Source: Mucilaginibacter rigui
GTDB taxonomy: Bacteria; Bacteroidota; Bacteroidia; Sphingobacteriales; Sphingobacteriaceae
DNA: 64,000 nucleotides
Assembly: GCF_014773275.1 (NCBI RefSeq)
Contig: NZ_JACWMW010000004.1
Span: forward strand, 186,001 to 250,000
Direction: 5' to 3'
The position numbers were made by a program, and so were the translations under genes. Under the pieces are notes generated by a model. The model ran no database searches. It had not been told where the DNA came from and saw only the letters and a program-made list of their open reading frames with translations. Below are positions 10,085-18,120 of the stretch, piece after piece. Each line of letters opens with the position of its first letter. The first letter of the stretch is position 1.

Positions 10085-10559
10085 ATCGGTTTTTGTAGAA
10101 AAACAATATTTGGGCAGGGAGTGGATCCCCATTACCATACGCCTGGTTTTGGCCATGTTTTGCTTTGCCGCTTATTTTTTTACTGACGAACGCGAACGTA
10201 ACGGCGACCTGCTGGCCATTGTAGGCTTTGTTATTATTATCATCTCCATCATCATGGGTTTTTTGCTGCACTTCAGCACAAAGGTTATCAATAAAAGTAT
10301 TTTGCTTGATGGTTTATGGAGCACCCGCAGGGTAAAGATTGATCTGAACAGCATTGTGAAGGTAGAGAAAGGATCGTACAGCCGGTACCTGTTCAATAAT
10401 CCCGTTTATAACCTGCACACTAAAGGCACCATCCGCTTTTACGCGGCCGGTAACGACGCCATACACCTAACCGATAGGGACGGCCTTGTTTACATCATCG
10501 GTTCGCAACATGCCAATGAATTTTTAAGGGCTATAAAAGACGAAATGAAGCCTGTTTAA
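10074..10559 (+). CDS. Small membrane protein with PH-like C-terminal half, unknown function
   Basis: 161 residues. Two transmembrane helices are visible (about 18-38, LVLAMFCFAAYFF, and 45-66, LLAIVGFVIIIISIIMGFLL). The soluble remainder has short beta-type stretches (KSILLDGLWSTRRVKIDLNSI, IHLTDRDGLVYIIG) ending in a helix, like a bacterial PH-type domain. ATG lies inside the tilS 3' end. A protein with similar architecture is encoded at 46637-47113. I do not recognise a specific role. Confidence 0.7.
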   Translation: MSDKSVFVEKQYLGREWIPITIRLVLAMFCFAAYFFTDERERNGDLLAIVGFVIIIISIIMGFLLHFSTKVINKSILLDGLWSTRRVKIDLNSIVKVEKGSYSRYLFNNPVYNLHTKGTIRFYAAGNDAIHLTDRDGLVYIIGSQHANEFLRAIKDEMKPV

Positions 10560-10578
10560 TTGCCCCGGTAATATCAAC

Positions 10579-10615
10579 AAAAAAGCAGCCCTGATAATCA
10601 AGGCTGCTTTTTTTA
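10579..10615. terminator. Bidirectional intrinsic terminator between tilS operon and the barrel gene
   Basis: An 11-bp stem (AAAAAGCAGCC / GGCTGCTTTTT, 10580-10590 and 10602-10612) with an 11-base loop and T-runs on both strands, positioned between convergent stops. Confidence 0.85.
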
Positions 10616-10628
10616 TGCATTATGCTTT

Positions 10629-12245
10629 TTAGTGTGTTTTATAACTGGCCAGATCATTATACACCTGGCGGAACGAGCTGCGGATGCCAAAGGTGATCAT
10701 GGCTGTTTTATCGTTAAAATCGCTGTTTTTTTCGGTGCGGTAAATGCCGCCAAGCTCAAGCCTTAGGTTATATTTAGGGTTAAGCAGGTAGCCAACTTTA
10801 CCCTGCAGGTAAACCATATTTGTTTTTAACCCCTGGCCAATGGTATTGCCGTATTTTGACACCGGGTTGGTATAAGGGTTGAAAATGTTTTTACCATAAT
10901 TGATATTATTCATATCCAGGCCATAGCGGCCGTAATCAACCTCGCCCATCAGGTCGAACCGTTTGTATGAGTAATTGAGCAAGCCTACAACCTCGCGAAA
11001 GTTTGCGCCCCATGGATGCGCCAACGGCTCGCTATTGGCCGAGTAGTTGAGGATGCTTGAGCGCTCTGAATACGTATACGGCCTTACGGTGTTGGTTTCT
11101 AACAGATAGTTAAGGTTTGTTACGCCAAATAAATTTGCGCCCCTTACGCCCAATTGGTAGCCAAATTTATTATTTGAATAGCCCGGGTTAGAGAAAAACT
11201 CTTTAGCAGTAAATTCATCGAGCGAAAACTGGCCGTATGCGGTGATGCCGTCTGTTAATTTGTATTTAGTGGTAAGGCCTATCAGCGCGTTATCCGGCGA
11301 GCCATTAGCGGCCTCTATAGGCCTTAAAAATATAACAGGGTTAATGTAGCTAAAGTCGAAACCGTGGGTGTGTCCCTGATCGTCGGTATTGGCCCAGATA
11401 ATGGAATCAAAGAAACCAAACGACAGGCGATTGTTAACATTCCAGTCCAAGTAATGAAATATACCCCATTTGTTACGGTCGATATTTAAGCTGCTGGTGC
11501 CTGCCGGGTCGCTAAAATAGGCCCACATGGCCATGTATTTTACATTGCCCAGGTTGGCTGTAAGTTTAAAGAACGGGTAGGGCGATGCGTAGTCTGATAA
11601 CAGCAATGAGCGGTAACCATCGCCTATAAATGTTTTGTCGCGCCCGGCCGAGATATTAAGATACTTAACCGGCGTGTATGATACCGTTGCGGCAATGTAA
11701 TCCCATGCATAATCGTTAGGTTTGTTATTATAAGTACCCGCATAAGCCTGCCCCGGTACAATGCCTACCTGCCTGATGTAGGTAGAAATATAGTTGGGTA
11801 CCTGGGCGCGGTTTAAATAGCCCGAAACGTTATAGGAGAATTTTTTACCTGCGGTACCACCAATTTGCAGGCCTATTGAACTTAACCAGGTGTTGTTTTT
11901 ATTTGAGAAATCGCGCCCTATGCTAAAGTCGGGCAGCAGGTCGGCATAAAAGGTAGAGTTGGTGCCTTTTACATCTATTAAATGTTCATTAAAAAGTTTG
12001 CGATATAAAAAACTTTTGTTTGAACCATCGCCGCCATAATTAATGATAGAATCGTATTGATGCATCAATAAAGAATCGTCAACAAAAAACGGTTTCATGG
12101 CCGTATGCAGGCGGGTTTTTGTTGAATAAGCATCAGCATTAAACTTTTGATAAAAATCGTATGAGTAGGGCTGGTATACCGATTGTGACCGGGCAATACC
12201 TGCCGTAATCAATAATAGCGTAATGCTGATAAATATTCTCTTCAT
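10629..12245 (-). CDS. Outer-membrane beta-barrel, RemB / Wzi capsule-assembly-like
   Basis: 538 residues with signal peptide MKRIFISITLLLITAGIARSQ. The body is a long run of alternating hydrophobic strands ending in a strand-like C terminus (ITFGIRSSFRQVYNDL). The block GRDKTFIGDGYRSLLLSDYASPYP is typical of Bacteroidetes gliding protein RemB and the Wzi-like capsule assembly family. It lies 18 bases after gmd on the same strand, which supports a surface-polysaccharide role, although RemB-type proteins also occur in non-gliding relatives. Confidence 0.75.
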   Translation of the reverse strand: MKRIFISITLLLITAGIARSQSVYQPYSYDFYQKFNADAYSTKTRLHTAMKPFFVDDSLLMHQYDSIINYGGDGSNKSFLYRKLFNEHLIDVKGTNSTFYADLLPDFSIGRDFSNKNNTWLSSIGLQIGGTAGKKFSYNVSGYLNRAQVPNYISTYIRQVGIVPGQAYAGTYNNKPNDYAWDYIAATVSYTPVKYLNISAGRDKTFIGDGYRSLLLSDYASPYPFFKLTANLGNVKYMAMWAYFSDPAGTSSLNIDRNKWGIFHYLDWNVNNRLSFGFFDSIIWANTDDQGHTHGFDFSYINPVIFLRPIEAANGSPDNALIGLTTKYKLTDGITAYGQFSLDEFTAKEFFSNPGYSNNKFGYQLGVRGANLFGVTNLNYLLETNTVRPYTYSERSSILNYSANSEPLAHPWGANFREVVGLLNYSYKRFDLMGEVDYGRYGLDMNNINYGKNIFNPYTNPVSKYGNTIGQGLKTNMVYLQGKVGYLLNPKYNLRLELGGIYRTEKNSDFNDKTAMITFGIRSSFRQVYNDLASYKTH

Positions 12246-12263
12246 ATAATGCTGATGAGTAAA

Positions 12264-13400
12264 CTATTCGAAATAGTTTAATGTTTTAAAGCCACCTTTT
12301 TTCATGTGCTCGTCCTTTTTAGCCAGGTGCAGATCAGATTGTACCATATCGGTTACCAGGGCCTGCAAGTCATAACTTGGTTCCCAGCCTAATTGTTTTT
12401 TAGCTTTCGATGGATCGCCTATAAGCAAGTCAACTTCGGTAGGCCTAAAGTACTTAGGGTCTACCTTAACAATGGTTTGGCCAAACTTTAAATTATCGGT
12501 ATTAAGCCCTAACAACTCCATCTTTTGCTCGTCGATGTCAATAATAACGCCTTTCTCGTTCTCGTCCTTACCGCTAAACTCAATCTCTATTCCCAACTCG
12601 TTGAACGCCATTTTAATAAACTCGCGCACGGTTGTGGTTACGCCGGTTGCAATTACATAATCTTCGGGTTTATCCTGCTGCAGCATCAGCCACATAGCCA
12701 CAATGTAATCTTTTGCGTGGCCCCAGTCGCGCTGCGCCGATAGGTTGCCGATGTATAGGCAATCCTGCAGGCCTAAGGCAATTTTAGCCACCGCACGGGT
12801 AATTTTGCGGGTAACAAAAGTTTCGCCGCGTATGGGGCTCTCATGGTTAAACAGGATGCCGTTACAGGCATACATATCATAAGCTTCGCGATAGTTTACA
12901 ATTATCCAGTACCCATAAAGTTTAGCTACAGCATAAGGCGAGCGCGGATAAAATGGGGTAGTTTCGCTTTGCGGCACATGCTGCACCAAACCATAAAGCT
13001 CTGATGTAGATGCCTGGTAAAGACGGGTTTTTTTGGTAAGGCCTAATAGCCTGATTGCTTCCAGGATGCGTAAAACACCAATGCCATCGGTATTGGCTGT
13101 GTATTCGGGCGAGTCAAAACTCACCTTAACATGGCTTTGCGCGCCAAGGTTATATATTTCATCCGGTTGTATCTCCTGTATCAACCGGGTTAGGTTCATA
13201 GAATCGGTAAGATCGCCGTAATGCAGCAGCAATTTTGCGCCTGTTTCGTGCGGGTCGTGGTACAGGTGGTCTATCCTGTCGGTATTAAAAGAGGATGACC
13301 TGCGTTTAATGCCATGTACTTCGTATCCTTTTTTTAGCAAAAATTCAGCTAAATATGCACCATCCTGACCGGTTATCCCCGTAATTAAAGCCTTTTTCAT
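12264..13400 (-). CDS. gmd: GDP-mannose 4,6-dehydratase
   Basis: Converts GDP-mannose to GDP-4-keto-6-deoxymannose, first step to GDP-fucose and related deoxysugars. SDR-type protein of 378 residues: GITGQDG at 8-14, catalytic S/T and Tyr-Lys pair in [13 protein letters not shown], and [19 protein letters not shown] 13400 is chosen over an in-frame TTG two codons upstream. A -7-like AATATTTG lies just upstream (13411 to 13404). No GDP-fucose synthase is adjacent. Confidence 0.95.
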   Translation of the reverse strand: MKKALITGITGQDGAYLAEFLLKKGYEVHGIKRRSSSFNTDRIDHLYHDPHETGAKLLLHYGDLTDSMNLTRLIQEIQPDEIYNLGAQSHVKVSFDSPEYTANTDGIGVLRILEAIRLLGLTKKTRLYQASTSELYGLVQHVPQSETTPFYPRSPYAVAKLYGYWIIVNYREAYDMYACNGILFNHESPIRGETFVTRKITRAVAKIALGLQDCLYIGNLSAQRDWGHAKDYIVAMWLMLQQDKPEDYVIATGVTTTVREFIKMAFNELGIEIEFSGKDENEKGVIIDIDEQKMELLGLNTDNLKFGQTIVKVDPKYFRPTEVDLLIGDPSKAKKQLGWEPSYDLQALVTDMVQSDLHLAKKDEHMKKGGFKTLNYFE

Positions 13401-13759
13401 TAACAAATATTATAAAATGCAATATTATTTAAATTAATTGTAAAAGCTTGTATGGTGATGATGGAAATGCTTAAAGCCAGTATGCAAGGCATCGCCGGTG
13501 TTTACTCACCCCGCGACCCTCTCAGCTTCGCAAAGAGGGTGAAGAAAAAATAAATGGAGCTAAACCCTCTTTCCGCGCAGCGAAGAGAGGGTGGTCGAGC
13601 GAAGCAATGACCGGGTGAGTTAATGAAGCGCTGACCAGTGGTATGCAAGGCATCGCAGAGTCCACGATGTGAGACCCTGCGGCGACGGAAAATATTTGTT
13701 CACAGGAGTTAATTGTATAACATTCTTAATATCTTAGGCATAGAGCATCAATTTAGATA
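13401..13759. repeat. Intergenic repeat block A (inverted mini-elements plus 34-bp direct repeat)
   Basis: Contains three kinds of repeat: (1) a 34-bp AT-rich segment at 13421-13454 identical to 15763-15796; (2) a GC-richer element starting CTCACCCCG at 13505 and its inverted partner 13556-13622 (ends CCGGGTGAGTTAA); (3) a hairpin unit at 13652-13679 built on CGCAG(A/G)GT...ACCCTGCG. Segment 13556-13692 is about 90% identical to 15631-15767. No coding sequence is seen. Confidence 0.8.
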
Positions 13760-14539
13760 ATGAGCCAAATAAGACACAAAAGAACTTTTCTTGATTTGTT
13801 TGAAAACAGCCGACCGGTATTGAAAGTGAAATTTGATACAAATTCTACTGCGGAGTCAACAGAAGTTGAGATTGAAAATAAACTCGAAAAAAATATTGAT
13901 GCAAAAGAGTTAAGAAATCTTGAGAAACTATGTATAAACCCTAACTTAAAAGAGTTCTTTAACTTTTACACTAAGTGCAACGGTTTCACTTTAGGTACGC
14001 CTGTGCTTCCAGAAAATGCGCAAAAAAGGCCGTTACTATCACAATTGCCAGCTAATTATTTAATAAAGTTTACCGAACTATATTTGCCAAAAGGAAAGTT
14101 AGCATGGACAATTGACCTCAATAAAACTAAAACACTTTATAGAGGTGAAAATAAATGGTTGGCGTTTGCGCAAGTTGATGACGGGCCGGCTTGTTTGACG
14201 ATTTTTTTAGAAGGAGAATATGCGGGCAACATATTTTTAGTGAATCCTCAGCCTCATTTTAACACGCTTAAACCAATCGCTAAAACTTTTGACGACTTTT
14301 TAGACCGGGTGGCAAAAGATCCTGCAGCCTTTTTTAAGTTAACGAGAGCATATGTTACGATTGTTGAACGGAATGATCAGAATTTTGGATATGTACCTGT
14401 AGAATATATTGATAATGGTGGCATCTTATTTCCTGAAAAAGGAGAAAAAATTTCACTTGAAAATATACGAACCGAAAGGGATAAAGTTGAAGAATATAAT
14501 GAGAAGAGAAATAAATGGTGGAGGTTCTGGAAAAATTAA
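13760..14539 (+). CDS. SMI1/KNR4 (SUKH)-like protein, possible immunity protein
   Basis: 259 residues, no signal peptide, so cytoplasmic. The core is SUKH-like: a helical start (LRNLEKLCINPNLKEFFNFYTKCNGF), then beta-rich WLAFAQVDDGPACLTIF and GNIFLVNPQPHFNTLKPIAKTFDDFLDRVA. SUKH domains are known as immunity proteins against contact-dependent or polymorphic toxins, but also occur alone. Codon use is more AT-rich than in its neighbours, and it lies among repeats with an ankyrin gene, which suggests acquisition. No toxin gene is nearby. Confidence 0.6.
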   Translation: MSQIRHKRTFLDLFENSRPVLKVKFDTNSTAESTEVEIENKLEKNIDAKELRNLEKLCINPNLKEFFNFYTKCNGFTLGTPVLPENAQKRPLLSQLPANYLIKFTELYLPKGKLAWTIDLNKTKTLYRGENKWLAFAQVDDGPACLTIFLEGEYAGNIFLVNPQPHFNTLKPIAKTFDDFLDRVAKDPAAFFKLTRAYVTIVERNDQNFGYVPVEYIDNGGILFPEKGEKISLENIRTERDKVEEYNEKRNKWWRFWKN

Positions 14540-14845
14540 AATATGACCCTTTTGATTAAAAGGCGTTTAAAATCTGTCTCAGCAGGATATTTAAAATCAG
14601 CTGTAATGCTACAGAACATCAATAATTAGGTATTCGCGGCCAGGCAATATTGATAATCACAGTTCTGAGATTGCTTCGTACCTCGCAATGACGCGTGGAA
14701 ATAAGCGCGCCTATTTTTGTTTGTTTCGCGGAAGAATTTAATATCGAACACTGAACGCCCAATATCGAATGATGAAGTGAAGCTGCGCCCGCATGCAAGG
14801 CAGCGCAGGGTTCACTATCTGAGACCCTGCGACGACAGAAGTTCG
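14540..14845. repeat. Intergenic repeat block B
   Basis: Between the SUKH-like and ankyrin genes. It holds a hairpin unit at 14804-14831 (CGCAGGGT...ACCCTGCG) shared with blocks A and C, a TTGCTTCG/CTCGCAATGAC type motif near 14670-14690, and short ATATCGAA words (14740-14775). Nothing coding seen. Confidence 0.7.
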
Positions 14846-15454
14846 TTATATCAATTGATATTTTTCCATTCGGTAATTGACTATAAAATCTAATACGCTT
14901 GGCCGGTTATCACTTGTTTGGTACACATCGGCACCCGCATTTATTAATTCTTTAAATATATTTTTTAATTGAGATAATAAGATTTCACCTGTAAAATCAG
15001 CAGCAGGATTATCAATCATTTGCCGACTATCTAAGAAAGCCCTGTGTAAGCAATTGTTCCCGTAAGAATCAATTGCATTGGGATCGGCTCCTTCGGCTAA
15101 CATAAGTTTTAAAAGTGATATCGCTTTGTCAAATTGAGCGGTATCTTTTTGAAGGGTAAAACTATTGAAAATTGTCGCTCTTATACAATCCTGCAACACT
15201 GGTGCCTTCCATTCATTTACTTCAGATTGCTCTATGAAATTTATATCTGCACCGTTCTGGATAAGTAATCTTGCAATATCAAAATTCCCAGTTTTAAAGG
15301 CCACTTGAAGGCCAGATTGACCATCGTCTTTTTTAGGCGGTGCAAAATTACAAACACTTACATATTCGTTATTAGTTGTAATAAGCTCAGAAATTGTTTG
15401 AAAGTCACTATCGCGAATAGCCTTAAAAAACGCTTTTACTTCTTTCCTTTTCAT
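14846..15454 (-). CDS. Ankyrin-repeat protein
   Basis: 202 residues, no signal peptide. Four ankyrin-like units are readable: SGLQVAFKTGNFDIARLLIQNGADIN (about 48-73), a degenerate one ending LLKLMLAEGADPN, DSYGNNCLHRAFLD (about 132-145), and LKELINAGADVYQTSDNRPSVLDFIV at the C terminus. Ankyrin arrays bind other proteins; no enzymatic domain is present. Together with the adjacent SUKH-like gene it resembles the loose immunity-type cargo often found in accessory islets. Confidence 0.8.
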   Translation of the reverse strand: MKRKEVKAFFKAIRDSDFQTISELITTNNEYVSVCNFAPPKKDDGQSGLQVAFKTGNFDIARLLIQNGADINFIEQSEVNEWKAPVLQDCIRATIFNSFTLQKDTAQFDKAISLLKLMLAEGADPNAIDSYGNNCLHRAFLDSRQMIDNPAADFTGEILLSQLKNIFKELINAGADVYQTSDNRPSVLDFIVNYRMEKYQLI

Positions 15455-16146
15455 TCTGGTTTTAAAGCTAAGGTTTTCTTACAATCTTCAGTAAAAAAGT
15501 TCAACATCCGTGCTTTATCAGTCTATATGTAGAACCTGCGACGACAGAAGCAATAGATAACTGCGTGATGTTAACCTACCCGTCTTTGCGAGACACGAAG
15601 CAATCCCGATAGGTATTCGCGATCAGGCAAGGAGCTAAACCCTCTTTCCGCGGAGCGAAGAGAGGGTGGTCGAGCGAAGCAACGACCGGGTGAGTTAACG
15701 GAGTGCTGCTCGTGGTATGCAAGGCATCGCAGGGTTCACGATGTGAGACCCTGCGGCGACAAAATATTATTTAAATTAATTGTAAAAGCTTGTATGTGAT
15801 GGCGGACAAATGCTACCGCAAGTAAGCATCGTAGAATTTACTCACCCCGACAACGCTCCGCTGGTCGACCCTCTCTGCTGCGCAAAGAGGGTAAGAAAGA
15901 AAAGAAGGAAAGTTTAGATATCGAATGATGAAGTTAAAAGCTTCAGTGTTGGATATTCAACATTCATAATTCGATATTATTTCCGTCCCGCAAGGTTTAC
16001 TCACCCCGACAACGCTCCGCTGGTCGACCCTCTCTGCTGCGCAAAGAGGGTAAGAAAGAAAAGAAGAAAAGTTTAAATATCGAATGATGAAGTGAAAAAC
16101 TTCGGTGTTGGATATTGAATATTCATAGTTCGATATTATTTGCAGT
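15455..16146. repeat. Intergenic repeat block C with a 146-bp tandem duplication
   Basis: 692 bases without a gene. It contains the block A homologue 15631-15767, the second copy of the 34-bp direct repeat (15763-15796), and two roughly 95% identical 146-bp units at 15837-15982 and 15996-16141, separated by 13 bases. Each unit joins a GC-rich palindromic part (CTCACCCCG...GAGGGT) to an AT-rich part with the words ATATCGAATGATGAAG and TTCGATATTATTT, itself an imperfect inverted repeat. Confidence 0.85.
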
Positions 16147-16710
16147 TTAGATCCCCGCCACCGTATCTTCCAGTTCGCGGTACCACTCCTCGCCATATTT
16201 GCGGATAAGCGGGCCTTTCAAAAACTCGTGCACTTTTACCTGTAGTTCGTCGCCAAAGCTGCACGCGGGGCTGCAGATGCTCCAGCGGTCGTAGTTTAAA
16301 ACATCAAACTCGGGGTAGGCGGTTATGCGGATAGGGTACAAGTGGCATGAGATGGGTTTTTGCCAGTCTACGGCACCTTCTTCATACGCTTTTTCGATAG
16401 CGCACTTGGTGATCCCGTTTTCCCAGGTTACATAAGCGCACTCTTTATTCACATCAACGCAAGGGGTAGTATAGTCGCCTTCAAAATCGGTTACGTGTGT
16501 GCCTTCGCGCTCTATTGTCGCTATGCCTTTGGCGGTCATGTAGGGTTTTACCTTGGGGTATATCTCCGCCAGTATCTCCAGTTCATCGTGGTTCAAGGGC
16601 GCGCCCGAATCTCCCTCAAGGCAGCAAGCACCTTTACATTTATTTAAATTGCAAACAAAGTTGTTTTTAATAACATCCTCGTGTAGTAAAACACTCCCTA
16701 CTTCAATCAT
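16147..16710 (-). CDS. DUF3109 family Cys-rich protein
   Basis: 187 residues, cytoplasmic. Nine cysteines are clustered in family positions: VCNLNKCKGACCLEG at the N terminus, PCVDVNKECAY, KCAIEKAY, SCHLYP and ICSPACSFG, suggesting bound metal or an Fe-S cluster. The cofactor and function are unknown. Lies 8 bases after the DUF3108 gene on the same strand. Confidence 0.85.
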   Translation of the reverse strand: MIEVGSVLLHEDVIKNNFVCNLNKCKGACCLEGDSGAPLNHDELEILAEIYPKVKPYMTAKGIATIEREGTHVTDFEGDYTTPCVDVNKECAYVTWENGITKCAIEKAYEEGAVDWQKPISCHLYPIRITAYPEFDVLNYDRWSICSPACSFGDELQVKVHEFLKGPLIRKYGEEWYRELEDTVAGI

Positions 16711-16718
16711 TTTTTATT

Positions 16719-17498
16719 TTATTTTTTTACCGGGTTTAACGGATATTTTAACCCGCTTGCCTGCGATAGGTCCATCACCAAGCTGCCCACAATTAATTCT
16801 ACGTGTGCTTTAATGGGTATGCGGTTCTTATCGTCAGTGATCCACAAATATAGCTTACTATTTTTTCTGAATATACGCCCGGGTATAATTGTGGGGTTAA
16901 ATTTTAAACAGTTAAAGGTACCCAGCCCGCACTTTACCTGCTCGCGGCCCATAAAAGTAATGGTAAGCGCGTGAATGCCATCCTCCAGGAAATAATGCAG
17001 TTCAAGCGTTTCGCCAATTTTTAAGTTAGATACATCAATATTGCGGGCAAAATAGTAGCACGATAAAAAATCAAATACATCGCCTTTGAACGGAAATTTA
17101 CCTTTATCGGCAGTAATTACGTTGGTGTCGTGGTTAAAAGTAACCTTATCACTATGCCTGTAGCTCGATTCCTGCCGGGTTTCTGAATAGTAGTAGGGCA
17201 GTAGGGTAACCGGGTCAATATAAGAGTGGTATTCGTTACGTACTTTAAACAGCAGGTTAAAAGTACCTACAGTTTTTGCTGTTGTATTGATATGTAAAGC
17301 GGGGTGCCCGTCAAATTTAAGCGGGCTGTTCTCTACTTTAATAACGGCTTCGGCCGCGCTGAATATGCCGTATTTAAGTTTATAGGTTATTTGTTCGCCC
17401 GCCTGAAAGGCAACCTCTTTGGTTTTATATGCCTTTTCCTGACTAAAAGCATGGTTAAAACAGGTTATAAGTATAAGAACTATATAGTATTTCTTCAT
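16719..17498 (-). CDS. DUF3108 family exported protein
   Basis: ATG 17498 begins a signal peptide (MKKYYIVLILITCFNHAFSQ); the open frame upstream of it is not supported. The mature part is beta-rich (FQAGEQITYKLKYGIFSAAEAVIKVE, TFMGREQVKCGLGTFNCLKFNP, KLYLWITDDKNRIPIKAHVELIVGSL), matching the DUF3108 periplasmic fold. 259 residues. Role unknown, probably envelope-related. Confidence 0.85.
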   Translation of the reverse strand: MKKYYIVLILITCFNHAFSQEKAYKTKEVAFQAGEQITYKLKYGIFSAAEAVIKVENSPLKFDGHPALHINTTAKTVGTFNLLFKVRNEYHSYIDPVTLLPYYYSETRQESSYRHSDKVTFNHDTNVITADKGKFPFKGDVFDFLSCYYFARNIDVSNLKIGETLELHYFLEDGIHALTITFMGREQVKCGLGTFNCLKFNPTIIPGRIFRKNSKLYLWITDDKNRIPIKAHVELIVGSLVMDLSQASGLKYPLNPVKK

Positions 17499-17532
17499 GT
17501 GATTGGTATAGGCGCAATTACCGGTGTACGGT

Positions 17533-18048
17533 TTAATCCTTGCGTTTATAAATAGGCACGGTAGAGCATGGTTCGCCAAACATAAGGCTTTTTGCAACCG
17601 GGGTAAGCCTTTGTGTTAGCTCTACATAGGCCGATACGGGTACAGGCACGTCTCCGCATCCTTTTATCACAACACGCTGGTCGCGGTATTGTTCCACATC
17701 AAGGGCAGCTACTTCTTTTACAAATAATACGGTTTCTAATACTTCGGCGTCGCCAAATACAACCTGGCGGGCGTATGGTGCCAAACGGTTTGCCAGCAGC
17801 ATATAAGCCCATGCCGGTACAATGGCATCGGCTGTGCAGGTAACGGCCACATTTTTATCCTGGTATTGCGCCCAGTCGTGTGTTTTTACAAATTCGCGGA
17901 AATCCTTCTCGCGCAGCATCAGGCCATGAAACAAGTTGTCTTTTATATCATAAACCACACGTTCGCCCGGGGCGTAAAATTGGGCAGGGTCTAAAGTAAC
18001 AAGGCCACTTTGTGCAACTTTATTGATGATGTTTTCCTGTATTTCCAT
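17533..18048 (-). CDS. DUF2480 family protein
   Basis: 171 residues starting at ATG 18048 (MEIQENIINKVAQSGL); the upstream frame reads through the terminator hairpin and is rejected. Conserved Bacteroidetes protein with blocks VVYDIKDNLFHGLMLREKDFREF and VAVTCTADAIVPAWAYMLL. No membrane segment or catalytic motif that I recognise. Upstream gene of a likely DUF2480-DUF3108-DUF3109 run. Confidence 0.85.
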   Translation of the reverse strand: MEIQENIINKVAQSGLVTLDPAQFYAPGERVVYDIKDNLFHGLMLREKDFREFVKTHDWAQYQDKNVAVTCTADAIVPAWAYMLLANRLAPYARQVVFGDAEVLETVLFVKEVAALDVEQYRDQRVVIKGCGDVPVPVSAYVELTQRLTPVAKSLMFGEPCSTVPIYKRKD

Positions 18049-18058
18049 GATGCTGTAA

Positions 18059-18098
18059 ATAAAAAAATCCGGCATCAACTATAACGCTGATGCCGGAT
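18059..18098 (-). terminator. Intrinsic terminator after the PpiD-like gene
   Basis: 11-bp perfect stem ATCCGGCATCA / TGATGCCGGAT (18067-18077, 18088-18098) followed on the minus strand by seven T. It also lies between the PpiD-like gene and the DUF2480 start, with a TAATTTTG at 18107-18100 just before it. Confidence 0.85.
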
Positions 18099-18120
18099 GC
18101 AAAATTACTTTAAATTTATC

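Noticed and set aside
13421..16141. Insertion sequence or integron
   Set aside because: No transposase or integrase, and the ends are not inverted copies of each other in an IS style.
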